Assembly: GCF_014204535.1 (NCBI RefSeq) | Contig: NZ_JACHLR010000024.1 | Span: 1 to 43,234, forward strand | Direction: 5' to 3' | Source: Novosphingobium chloroacetimidivorans | GTDB taxonomy: Bacteria > Pseudomonadota > Alphaproteobacteria > Sphingomonadales > Sphingomonadaceae | Length of the DNA stretch: 43,234 nucleotides | Part shown: piece by piece, positions 1 through 6,943 of the stretch | Layout: each line of letters starts with the position of its first letter | Numbering within the stretch: the first letter of the stretch is position 1 | The notes under the pieces: generated by a model | The model's input: only the letters and a program-made list of their open reading frames with translations | The model's database searches: none | Told to the model about the DNA's origin: nothing | Made by a program: the position numbers and the translations under genes

Positions 1-2
1 GT

Positions 3-152
3 GACCGCAACCGCATCGAGCGCATGTTCGGCCATCTTAAGCAGTTCCGCCGCATCGCCTCCCGATACGACAAAACCGCCCTGTCATTCGCCAGCTTCCT
101 GAACCTGGCTGCAATCCGCAAGTGGTTGCCGAACTTTGTCAACACGGCCTAA
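3..152 (+). pseudogene. IS5-type transposase, C-terminal 49 residues (cut by window edge)
   Basis: The window opens inside an open frame that ends at TAA 150-152. Its residues include RNRIERMFGHLK followed by ASRYDKTALSFASFL, the conserved end of IS5-family DDE transposases; the E of IERMFGHLK is the last catalytic acidic residue. The part inside the window has no defect, so the element may be intact to the left. The end of the IS could not be placed because no terminal inverted repeat can be paired from one side only. The assignment to IS5 (IS427-like group) comes from family knowledge. Confidence 0.75.
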
Positions 153-383
153 GACGACGATGAGAACGATCTTCAAAAGCTTCCTCTCCTGCGTTCTCGC
201 TTAGGTCCGCGAGAATGCTGGCACACTACTGGAGTAGAGAAGCATGCCCTTTGCTATCAGGAGTTCGCCAGCCTACAGCACCGCGCCCGGTTCACTGTCG
301 AGCGAAGGGGGCGAAAAGCGCTCAAAGCCATCCCGGGCGCGACCTATGACGATCATGTTCTACCTATCGAAATCGGTTGGTAA
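153..383 (+). pseudogene. Possible gene remnant behind the transposase
   Basis: The frame stays open for 77 codons straight after the transposase stop and ends at TAA 381-383. The second half, with residues such as QEFASLQHRARFTVERRG and a GATYDDHVLPIEIGW tail, has protein-like composition, but there is no plausible start codon. It may be the 3' part of a gene cut by the insertion sequence, or a chance open frame in GC-rich DNA. No family was recognised. Confidence 0.25.
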
Positions 384-459
384 GCCTCAACGACTTGCTT
401 GCGCTGGTGACACCTGTCGGCCCCGAAGGGGAACTAAACATCATTGATGGTCGGGGCGT

Positions 460-678
460 CTAATCGATGGCAGTAGGGTGGCGTAATCCCGACGCGCATC
501 CTGCGAACTTCCGGCGGTGGATAATGGATCGCGCTTCTTTGCCTCGACTGAAGTCAGTCATTATGTAGACGATGCCTGCGCAACTCTCGCAACGCATCAT
601 CTCTCCACGATGTCTCCAACCTTCTTCGATGGAGAGAAGTTGCCACTCCCTTCCAAGTTTCACTTCAAGCTGATTCAT
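460..678 (-). CDS. Small Cys-containing protein, family copy 1 (intact)
   Basis: This is a 72-residue protein. It has a CESC pair around residues 30-33, then a VYIMTDFSRGK segment, an HRRKFAGC segment and an RHPTAID end. The spacing of two Cys, a His and a third Cys suggests a small metal-binding knuckle. A second copy of the same family lies at 2333-2563, with matching landmarks throughout (ME/MNxLE start, W-x3-S, GWR, RCxxC, VYI-x2-DF, HRK, C, HP-x-A-x-D end). That conservation is the best evidence that this is a real gene. A TATAAT lies about 15 nt upstream on the minus strand without a clear -35 box. The function is unknown. Confidence 0.55.
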   Translation of the reverse strand: MNQLEVKLGREWQLLSIEEGWRHRGEMMRCESCAGIVYIMTDFSRGKEARSIIHRRKFAGCASGLRHPTAID

Positions 679-1004
679 TTCGGCCCTGCATTATAGCTCG
701 CATTCGGAGGCCATAGCGCAAAGAGCTAAATACTCGGTTAACAACCGGGTAACCATAGATGAATGCATGGGATTGCATTCTGGGCGCTCTTCAGGCTCAC
801 CCGTGCGAGGGTCAGTCGGCTGCTATCTATGGGGCGCGTTCTCGGCCGCTCGCGGTTCAAGCGAAACTGAGTGTTTCCCCATGACGCTGGCTCGCGCGCG
901 TTTGGAGCGCGCTCAACTTTCTCGCGACGCTTTTGGTAGTCTCGCTTCCTTGTCCGCGATACTCCGCGCTTAACTCAAGCTCACGTATTTGCCTATCTCA
1001 TCGA
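679..1004. other. No convincing gene
   Basis: Nothing codon-like is seen in this stretch on either strand. Open frames here are Ser/Arg-rich shadows. It may be decayed DNA between mobile-element relics. Confidence 0.4.
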
Positions 1005-1269
1005 CTAGAAGTGGTTTGCTTTGGCGTGGAACTTCAACTCTTGGGCGAAAAGAGGAAGCGCGCCCGTGATTAGCGCAAGGGGAGCGACATGCTTCGCGCC
1101 AGCATCGAAAATCGAACCCATAGCGCCCGCTAAGATGCCCGCTGCTACTGACACAGGCGTGAGAGTGTGAGCGCATAGTAGTTGCGCTAGCATTCCCGCG
1201 AGCGGATTCGAGCTTATCGCTTATTTCTTGGCACAACAACCGCCGCCGTTGATCATCAATCTGCGACAT
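1005..1269 (-). pseudogene. Frameshifted small membrane-protein relic
   Basis: Reading leftward from ATG 1269, the first frame gives a hydrophilic start (MSQIDDQRRRLLCQEISDKL). It then loses protein character near position 1195. A different frame takes over at that point with a hydrophobic, Ala/Gly/Leu-rich stretch (LTPVSVAAGILAGAMGSIF and on) ending at 1005. Together they read as one roughly 88-residue protein with a hydrophilic head and a membrane-active tail, broken by a one-base shift. Two overlapping small genes are an alternative. No family was recognised. Confidence 0.3.
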
Positions 1270-1319
1270 CGCCGGCCCCTTCCCCGCTCGTCGCAAACTA
1301 CTTACACGATGGGCTGATC

Positions 1320-1996
1320 TCGGCAAGCAGAAGCTGGTTCAGCACGCGAGCGAGCTGGAGGATGATTCTACCGGCATTGCAGCCATCTTGCGGACCATCG
1401 CCGCCGATGTCACTAACGATTTCAGCCAAGGTAGCAGAACTGCTAGGGTTGGCTTAGTTGGGGTAAAGTGGCGCCGGTGTTCTTATACCTACCAAGCAGC
1501 TTCATGATTGTCGGCTGCGTTCTGATGGTCATCGCGGTTTATAGCTTGCTCAAACGGCCAACGACCGGGAACGACAATGGGGCCGGCGACTGCATCAAGA
1601 ATTTCGGCATGAAGTTTCAAACCTCGTCTCCTGTCGTCCGCGTTCTGATCTTCGGTGTTGGTCTGTTCGTATCTCCTGCCACTAACTATTTGGGTCGATC
1701 CAAGCAGGGGAGAGAACGCGAAAGCTTAAGCAGAGGAGAGCGTCTCATCAGCGGGGGCAGCGAACGGTGACGCCACCGACAGTTCGTCCGAAACGGTTGT
1801 CACTGATGGCATGTATGCGCCCGACCCGCTCGTGACGGGATGTCTCGCAGCCTTCCCCAACTCAGACGCCGTAGCCGAAGGCCGCTTAAGGGGACAGTTG
1901 ACCGAGGGAGCCTACACGATCAAGGCTGGCAGTCCATGTCGTTGCGTGTGCCACAACTGCCACCTTCGAGAGGTCGATCCACTACTACGGCTGTAA
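1320..1996 (+). pseudogene. Decayed membrane-protein gene in shifting frames
   Basis: Three successive plus-strand frames look coding and hand over to each other. Around 1320-1440 one frame reads LVQHASELEDDSTGIAAIL. From 1468 (GTG) to 1770 another gives a 100-residue protein with two hydrophobic segments, FMIVGCVLMVIAVYSLL and VVRVLIFGVGLFVSPAT. From about 1735 to 1996 a third reads ANGDATDSSSETVVTDG and on to a Cys-rich end. The pattern suits a single membrane protein with at least two frameshifts. Only the 1468-1770 part could still make a product. The family is unknown. Confidence 0.3.
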
Positions 1997-2332
1997 GACG
2001 CTCCACTTCCCCCTTTTTGCAGTTAAAAAGCGCCTTAAGGCGGCTGGTAATTTCGCAAAAGCAGAATGTGATACCTTACAACAACAAATTCATAATAGAT
2101 GTGGCCTCTTAGCCTCGATTAGGAATAGGTGAAGATCATAATTAGAACATTACGCTGATGCGAGGCTCATCGGTTACTGGAGTTAGCATGATAAACATCC
2201 ATGTTCGTGCCCCTGCTTGCCCTATGAGCGCGTTCCTGAGTGGCAGCCCGAACCTGATTCGGTTGCCTACACGCCACCCGTAAATGACGAAACTTTGGTG
2301 GATGCACCCAACGCGCCTCTAGAGTAAGTCGA
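1997..2332. other. AT-richer stretch without a gene; 12-bp palindrome
   Basis: Base composition drops clearly here compared with the surroundings, especially at 2040-2160. A perfect palindrome, CGCCTTAAGGCG, lies at 2031-2042. No T-run follows it, so it is not a standard terminator. No protein-like frame was found. Confidence 0.35.
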
Positions 2333-2563
2333 TCAATCGAGCGCGTCCGGATGAGAAGGCGACAAGAGCGTATCGGCATCACAGCAATCTGCTTTGCCCT
2401 TGCGGTGCGTGACGCTCGGTTGGTGCACCCCCGTGAAATCTTTGACGATGTAGACAGGACCATGGCAGCTTGCGCACCGCTTCGGTTCGCCGCCGAACCG
2501 CCATCAATCATCGACTGACGCGTGCCGCCATACTCCGTCAATCTCAATCTCAAATAATTCCAT
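2333..2563 (-). pseudogene. Small Cys-containing protein, family copy 2 (in-frame stop)
   Basis: Reading from ATG 2563, the frame gives MELFEIEIDGVWRHASVDD, then TGA at 2506-2504. It continues open with WRFGGEPKRCASCHG, VYIVKDFTG, HRKGKADC and an SPSHPDALD end, stopping at 2333. It aligns end to end with the protein at 460-678: the stop falls exactly on the Gly of GWR, a GGA to TGA change. The body beyond the stop is still in frame and conserved, so the nonsense mutation is probably recent, or the codon is read through or mis-sequenced. Its start codon lies right beside the broken IS481 fragment. The function is unknown. Confidence 0.6.
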
Positions 2564-2574
2564 GACTTTGCCCG

Positions 2575-2770
2575 ACGACCCGGAAGATCGTCTGGTCCGT
2601 ACGTCGGCAGTCGAGGACCGCTTCTTCCACCCGGCGATCGTCTTCTGATTGACGCCATGGCGCTTGGCCAGCGCTCTCATGCTCTCTTGAATATGCCGTG
2701 TCGCTCGACGCACTGCTTCAGTCGTTCTGGCGCTCCCGTGGAGTACCTGCCACAAGGTGCTTCCTTCCAC
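2575..2770 (-). pseudogene. IS481-family transposase, N-terminal fragment
   Basis: The residues LHGSARTTEAVRR followed by ALAKRHGVNQKTIAGWKKR match the helix-turn-helix start of a common IS481-type transposase (family consensus VLHGSATTTEAVRRAIQ...LAKRYGINxKTVAKWKKR). Only about 65 residues remain; a frame change occurs just after the KKR, and the DDE domain is missing. The fragment ends against the small Cys protein gene at 2563. Confidence 0.75.
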
Positions 2771-3022
2771 TCGATCGTGGATATTGCATCATCACAGCTT
2801 GGGATCAAACAATCAGAAGCTGAACGTCGAACGCGCGCGCGTAGATCGCGGGGAGGTGTTCTCCTGTCGCGGAAACGCTCAGATGAGCGCGCTAATGACC
2901 CTCGTAGCATGTGCGTTGTGGTCCGGGCGTGCAGTCCACTAGCCGCGGTCCGCGCGGGATTTTGCGCCGTCGCGGGAAGTGACCGAACATACGTCCACCC
3001 GGGTACAAAGTTGAGTGCACCG
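2771..3022. other. No gene seen
   Basis: This stretch lies between the IS481 fragment and the palindrome at 3023. Open frames on both strands are Arg/Ser-rich and overlap each other, as expected of non-coding GC-rich DNA. It may contain the outer end of the IS481 element. Confidence 0.35.
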
Positions 3023-3053
3023 TGTGACAGTTTACCGCCGGTAAACTGTCACA
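3023..3053. promoter_or_regulatory. 31-bp perfect palindrome, likely operator
   Basis: The left arm TGTGACAGTTTACCG and the right arm CGGTAAACTGTCACA are exact reverse complements around a single central C. The site lies 84 bp before the start of the gene at 3137. Its length and perfection, with no loop and no T-tract, suit a binding site for a dimeric or tetrameric DNA-binding protein better than a terminator. The binding protein could be the product of the downstream gene, which would make it autoregulatory; that is inference. Confidence 0.6.
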
Positions 3054-3136
3054 GATGACAAAGCGCTATGCCCGGTATCACAAACGGCGATGAAGGATTC
3101 ACAAGATTCTGCCTTTGTGCTTAACTCGTACTCACT

Positions 3137-3709
3137 ATGTACACACACCAGAACTCAGCACGCACGCAGAGCCGAAGTTGGTCGCTACCAGCTCTGCTTG
3201 ATCAGATCGCCAGTGTCAGCACACGTCCCAGGTATGCGTTCATGCTCCTCAACCTCATAGCAGCGGTCGCGGACGCGAAAGGGAGCGCGGGGCCATACGT
3301 GTCACATCCTGGTGGAACCGTTCTGCTGCGAGATTGGCTATGTGATGCGCTTGTACCGATGGCACAGCGAGACTCAAAGCGGCGCGCGATGACCGTCAGA
3401 ATTTGTGAGGAGCTGGGACTGCCTGAACACCCAGCGACCAGAGGGGCGGGCGCTCCAGCAGCAGTTGATGATGAGGTGCGGGCGCGCGTACGCGCAGCAG
3501 GCAAGGCAAATCTGAGCCGCGCCGTTACCGAGCTTGTCAAAGGCGGTCTGCTTGAGCGGCACTACGAAGGCTACCGTGTCGACCACAAGAACAGGGGTGC
3601 GCAGCGCCACGCGGTTTACACCCTCGCAGGTTCCGCTCGCAATCTTTTAAGTGGCCACGCCAATAACGGTCGCGGTGTCAGCCGTCAAAATGAGCTCCCG
3701 TTCCACTAG
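3137..3709 (+). CDS. Unknown protein, possible winged-helix DNA-binding protein
   Basis: This is a 190-residue soluble protein with no signal peptide. The middle (about residues 105-160) reads like a wing-type domain: a helix with NLSRAVTELVKGGLLERHYEG, then a basic VDHKNRGAQRHAVYTLAG segment. The N-terminal half is helical with conserved-looking Trp and Arg. It is the only apparently intact gene among mobile-element relics and lies behind a 31-bp palindrome. This fits a plasmid regulator or replication-associated protein, but no family was recognised. The ATG at 3137 is the first start after the palindrome. Confidence 0.6.
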   Translation: MYTHQNSARTQSRSWSLPALLDQIASVSTRPRYAFMLLNLIAAVADAKGSAGPYVSHPGGTVLLRDWLCDALVPMAQRDSKRRAMTVRICEELGLPEHPATRGAGAPAAVDDEVRARVRAAGKANLSRAVTELVKGGLLERHYEGYRVDHKNRGAQRHAVYTLAGSARNLLSGHANNGRGVSRQNELPFH

Positions 3710-3888
3710 GTGCAAGCGCTTGGATGGCAAACCGTCACCGAAGCGCTCGGCGAGTGACCCATCCTCCGCCGCGTAGCTCATTGCTCGACTAGATGATCGA
3801 TCAACCGCGAATAGAGGCGGCTCTAAGTTGATCGCGTATCAGAGGAGGTCGCGTACATCATGCCTTCCGCTCAAGCCCGGTCAATATT

Positions 3889-4257
3889 TTAGCCCTCCCG
3901 GTCCAATACAGGCGCGAACGCCCCCTTTGCGGGGAGAAATGCTCGGATGCGATCGGCATCGAAGGGCTTGTCCGCCAGCAAAATTGTTCCCGCGCCAACG
4001 TGATAGAGCAGATTGTCAGCGGCTTGACCGTCATGGCTTCGCCCGGCCGTCAGGCTCGGCTGGATCGGGAGCCCTTGTCCATCGACGACCGCGTGGATTT
4101 TGGTTGTAAGCCCGCCCCTGGAGGGATCGAGACAATGATCTTGATCCTCCCTTTTGCCGTCGCGGCCTGCTAGTGGGCACGAACTGAAGTACTGTCGATC
4201 ATCTAGATGTCGCCATCGTGAGCGGAGGGTATGGCATCCACGTGCTTTACCGCACAA
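3889..4257 (-). pseudogene. IS5-type transposase relic with two nonsense codons and a frameshift
   Basis: In one minus frame the sequence reads SAHDGDI-stop-MIDSTSVRAH-stop-QAATAKG, the usual IS5 signature around the first catalytic Asp (MIDSTSVRxHQQ). The stops are TAG at 4205-4203 and at 4172-4170, both at places where the family has Gln, so both are explained by CAG to TAG changes. A frameshift then moves the reading to SRGGLTTKIHAVVDGQG, SLTAGRSHDGQAA and LADKPFDADRIRAFL, the region of the second Asp. The C-terminal third is missing beyond 3889. Non-functional. Confidence 0.8.
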
Positions 4258-4375
4258 AAGCCGCGGGATGACAGGTCCCGAGTGGCGGCTCAGTTACACG
4301 CCAGGCCGATCGCCGCCGATCTACAAATGATCCACGGGTTGATGGTGTCGTCCGGCGAGGGCAGTCCCCCGTTTG

Positions 4376-4858
4376 TCATTCGCTCGCGTTCTGATCCAGG
4401 ACAAATCTCTCTAGGTTTCGTCGATGTTGTTCGACGACCAGTCCTCGGATTTTGCGGGCGATGATTCCGTACTGATCCTTGATCGGCATGAAATCTCCTC
4501 CTAAGGCAGGTAGCGTCTCCCGCATAACGGCGATTAGCTGCGTGGTTAGGTCATACATCACAGTGCAATGATCTGTGAAGTAGAACTCGGCCTCACCAAG
4601 GCAGCTGACGATGAATGCAATCCGATCCGGATCCAGCCTCAGGTGATGTATCAAAAGAGCCTGTTCTTCGCCGGGTACATGACCAGACTGCAGCCGCTTT
4701 CTGACAGTCTTATGCTTTATGCCTGGAGTGTGCCTTAGTGAGATTGCCCTGATATTCTTTCGATCCATTTCCATCAGGATGATCTTGCAGATAATCAACC
4801 GGTGCGCTTCGATTTGCGCGCCTTGAGGCGATTCGAGCGGTATCTTCTCCAGGAACAT
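4376..4858 (-). CDS. Unknown 160-aa protein, candidate transfer regulator
   Basis: This is a 160-residue, His/Arg/Leu-rich soluble protein. Residues about 45-60 (GIKHKTVRKRLQSG) resemble a short helix-turn-helix core, followed by PGEEQALLIHHLRLDP. The last third is helical and basic (IIARKIRGLVVEQHRRNLERF). It lies 63 bp after another leftward unknown gene, and the pair diverges from the conjugation operon. The position suggests a role in controlling transfer, but no family was recognised. Confidence 0.5.
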   Translation of the reverse strand: MFLEKIPLESPQGAQIEAHRLIICKIILMEMDRKNIRAISLRHTPGIKHKTVRKRLQSGHVPGEEQALLIHHLRLDPDRIAFIVSCLGEAEFYFTDHCTVMYDLTTQLIAVMRETLPALGGDFMPIKDQYGIIARKIRGLVVEQHRRNLERFVLDQNASE

Positions 4859-4921
4859 GCAGCGGCCCCCCGACCATAACCATGCTAAGGCATGGCTGAT
4901 CCGATCGTCTTCATCTTATGT

Positions 4922-5284
4922 TCACCTCGGCCCGATGGTCAAGGGGGGAAGTTCGCTCCACGCAAGGCACACGTAAGCGACCAATTCGCGCATTGTGCAG
5001 TGCCTACCTACCGCCTCGGATAGAGCCGCCCTCATGCGGTTGGGGCGATCTCCCACATCCGTAAGGCGCAGAAACAACTTGATGTCGCCGGTCAGGGACG
5101 ACATTGCCTTCAGCTCTTCTATGATCGGGAGATTCAACGGGTCATCTTGCTCAAGGAAAGTCTGCACAAGGCCGTTGATGGACTCGAACCTTCGATTGAA
5201 TATGGAAACCCGGGCGACAGAGCCGATCACGAGCCGAAAAAGCTCTTCGCTGATCATTAGTTGCGTTACATTTCGTTTTGTCAT
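4922..5284 (-). CDS. Unknown 120-aa protein, first gene divergent from tra
   Basis: This is a 120-residue soluble protein, mostly helical by eye (MISEELFRLVIGSVARVSIF, IIEELKAMSSLTGDIKLFLRL, MRELVAYVCLAWSELPPL). It starts at ATG 5284 and shares the 5285-5686 intergenic region with traA. That region contains three copies of an inverted-repeat site. It could encode a repressor of the operon or a partner of the next gene; this is inferred only from location. A 9-bp triple tandem repeat lies just upstream of its start. Confidence 0.5.
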   Translation of the reverse strand: MTKRNVTQLMISEELFRLVIGSVARVSIFNRRFESINGLVQTFLEQDDPLNLPIIEELKAMSSLTGDIKLFLRLTDVGDRPNRMRAALSEAVGRHCTMRELVAYVCLAWSELPPLTIGPR

Positions 5285-5292
5285 GTCGTTGC

Positions 5293-5318
5293 GCGTCCCT
5301 GGCGTCCCTGGCGTCCCT
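5293..5318. repeat. 9-bp tandem repeat, three units
   Basis: Units GCGTCCCTG, GCGTCCCTG and GCGTCCCT(C) occur head to tail. They lie 9-34 bp upstream of the leftward gene starting at 5284, so they would fall in its leader or promoter. It may be a polymerase-slippage repeat or a binding array. Confidence 0.7.
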
Positions 5319-5428
5319 CTCCATCTCAGCTGAGCGCAGCGGATGCGGGGATCGTTATCGGATTGCCGCGCGCACGCCTCAAGCCATCGCTTCTGTCAAC
5401 CCCACTGTAGAATGGGCGGACGTGGGAA

Positions 5429-5508
5429 CTCCCGTTTTCGGGAGCATTTTTGTGTGCACTCTAGCACTAAACTCCCGAAAGCCGGAGCGCCGATCCCGAC
5501 AACGGGAG
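5429..5508. promoter_or_regulatory. Three phased inverted-repeat sites upstream of tra operon
   Basis: Site 1 (5429-5444) is a perfect CTCCCG-TTTT-CGGGAG. Site 2 (5472-5487) is CTCCCG-AAAG-CCGGAG with one arm mismatch. Site 3 (5493-5508) is ATCCCG-ACAA-CGGGAG with one mismatch. All share 6-bp arms and a 4-bp spacer. The centres are 43 and 21 bp apart, close to four and two helical turns, so a protein bound at each would sit on the same DNA face. The array lies between the divergent regulator candidates and traA. This is the best candidate operator of the transfer operon. Confidence 0.65.
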
Positions 5509-5524
5509 TGTAGGTCGTGAAAAG

Positions 5525-5560
5525 GGGAGCGGCCGTCTGTAATTTAGGAGAACCGCTCCC
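5525..5560. promoter_or_regulatory. Inverted repeat in the traA leader
   Basis: GGGAGCGG at 5525-5532 is the exact reverse complement of CCGCTCCC at 5553-5560, with 20 nt between. If transcribed it would form an 8-bp stem in the mRNA leader of traA, about 125 nt before the start. No T-run follows directly; a run of six T lies further on at 5581-5586. It could be an RNA stabiliser, an attenuator or another protein site. Confidence 0.45.
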
Positions 5561-5686
5561 ATAAAATGGAGTAAAGTCGGTTTTTTCGGAACCTACTCAC
5601 AATTGAACTTGCCAAAATAATTTCAGTTTCTTCTCATCTGGTGGACGCGGGAGCGCGTCAATCCAAACAATATTGGGAAGAACCTA

Positions 5687-6016
5687 ATGAGCACGCTGAA
5701 ACTTAAGAATACCGTCAAGGAAGCTGGCAGTTCGCTCGCTTTTGCGACGGGAATCGCCGTGGTTGCCATGGCACTCGGCGCGGATGTCGCTCTGGCCGGT
5801 ACCGATGCCACGTTCGACACGGCGCTGACCAAGTTCACCGACTTTCTCGAGGGCTCCGGCGGCAAGATCATCACCGTCCTGTCCCTCGCCGGTGGCGTCG
5901 TGGGCCTCGCTTCGGGTCGTTTCTCGCTCAGCCAGGTCGCAATCCCGGTGGGCGTCGGCGTCGGCGCGGGCACCGGCATCCCGATCGTCACGTCGACCGT
6001 CACCGCCACGATCTGA
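5687..6016 (+). CDS. traA: TraA-like F-type pilin precursor
   Basis: The product is a 109-residue prepilin. Residues 1-37 form a long leader ending ADVALA, after which signal peptidase would release a mature protein of about 72 residues, matching the F pilin (70). The mature part has two hydrophobic segments (IITVLSLAGGVVGLASG and VAIPVGVGVGAGTGIPIV) around a short polar loop with Arg/Ser, the usual pilin topology in the inner membrane before pilus polymerisation. A GGAAG ribosome site lies about 7 nt before ATG 5687. It is the first gene of the operon, as in F. No TraQ- or TraX-like partner was seen. Confidence 0.85.
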   Translation: MSTLKLKNTVKEAGSSLAFATGIAVVAMALGADVALAGTDATFDTALTKFTDFLEGSGGKIITVLSLAGGVVGLASGRFSLSQVAIPVGVGVGAGTGIPIVTSTVTATI

Positions 6017-6086
6017 GCGGGTCATTCTCTTGGAGCTGGCCGTACCAGTCCCCTCGGCCAGCTCCATTCTCTGACGGCGGTGTTAC

Positions 6087-6371
6087 ATGGACCGTTACAC
6101 TATCCCGAAGCATCTCGACGATCCAGAGCTGATCGGCTTTTGGACGTTAGATGAGTTCCTAATCATGTTCGTCCCATTCCTTTGGGGCGTACTCAGCCAG
6201 CACATCGTTTTTGGTCTCCTTTTAGCTATTGGCGCCTGGTTTCTGTATCGCAAAGCAAAAGCCGGACGCTCGATGTCATGGATCCTTCATGCGGCGTACT
6301 GGCATCTTCCGGGTAGCTTCTTCGGTCTCAAGGTAGCGCCGCCGTCCCATGTTCGAGTGATGGCAGGCTAA
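6087..6371 (+). CDS. traL: TraL, inner-membrane conjugation protein
   Basis: It has 94 residues (F TraL has 91). The start MDRYTIPKHLDDPELIGFW is typical of the TraL family. A hydrophobic hairpin follows at about residues 25-62, then a basic end. TraL is a VirB3-like inner-membrane component of the mating channel. It sits between the pilin gene and traE in the canonical order, and its stop is 2 nt before the traE start. Confidence 0.9.
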   Translation: MDRYTIPKHLDDPELIGFWTLDEFLIMFVPFLWGVLSQHIVFGLLLAIGAWFLYRKAKAGRSMSWILHAAYWHLPGSFFGLKVAPPSHVRVMAG

Positions 6372-6373
6372 TC

Positions 6374-6943
6374 ATGGATATCACGCACGCTCATCTGTCG
6401 TCGCAACGTGTGCTCAAGCAGCGCAACATGCTGGCGATCGTCGCGGTGGCATTGGCTGCCGTCATCCTCATCCTGTTCACGATGGCTTCGACGCGCGATC
6501 GTGAGATTGTGCTGCAGCCTATCTCGCGCTCACCGCTGACACTTAGCAGCGCGGGCGTGTCGCACGAGTACCTCGAGATGGTGACGAGAGACGTGGCGCT
6601 GCTTGCGCTTAATCGCTCGCCCGAAACGCTGAAATACTGGATGGACAATATTCTTGAGGTCACTGACCCGAGCAGCCGCGGCGCTCTGAAGCGTGATCTC
6701 CTCAAGATCGTCACTGAGCAGCGTGGATCGCAGATCACGCAGTTCTTCACGATCAACTATATCAGGTCTGACCCCGAAGCACTGACCAGCGAGGTAGTCG
6801 GTGTTCTTCATACGGTCGCCGGCTCCAAGGAAGTCACGGCGCAGCCCAAGACCTTTCGATTCACATGGACCTACACCGGCGTGTCCCTGAAGCTTCTCGG
6901 CTTCGGCATCGTCGAGAAGGTGGAGAAGACCGATGCCGATTAG
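6374..6943 (+). CDS. traE: TraE, VirB8-like channel protein
   Basis: It has 189 residues, almost exactly the F length (188). A short cytoplasmic head is followed by one membrane segment (residues about 19-37, MLAIVAVALAAVILILFTMA) and a periplasmic domain with the TraE pattern (SHEYLEMVTRDVALLALNRSP and FTWTYTG near the end). TraE is the VirB8 counterpart and scaffolds assembly of the channel. Its 3' end overlaps the start of traK by 11 nt. Confidence 0.9.
   Translation: MDITHAHLSSQRVLKQRNMLAIVAVALAAVILILFTMASTRDREIVLQPISRSPLTLSSAGVSHEYLEMVTRDVALLALNRSPETLKYWMDNILEVTDPSSRGALKRDLLKIVTEQRGSQITQFFTINYIRSDPEALTSEVVGVLHTVAGSKEVTAQPKTFRFTWTYTGVSLKLLGFGIVEKVEKTDAD

Noticed and set aside
767..973. 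68-residue plus-strand open frame
   Set aside because: Low-complexity Ser/Arg/Ala composition, no ribosome site, no similarity to anything recognised.
2677..3058. Overlapping open frames on both strands
   Set aside because: Arg/Ser-rich on both strands and mutually overlapping; treated as non-coding.
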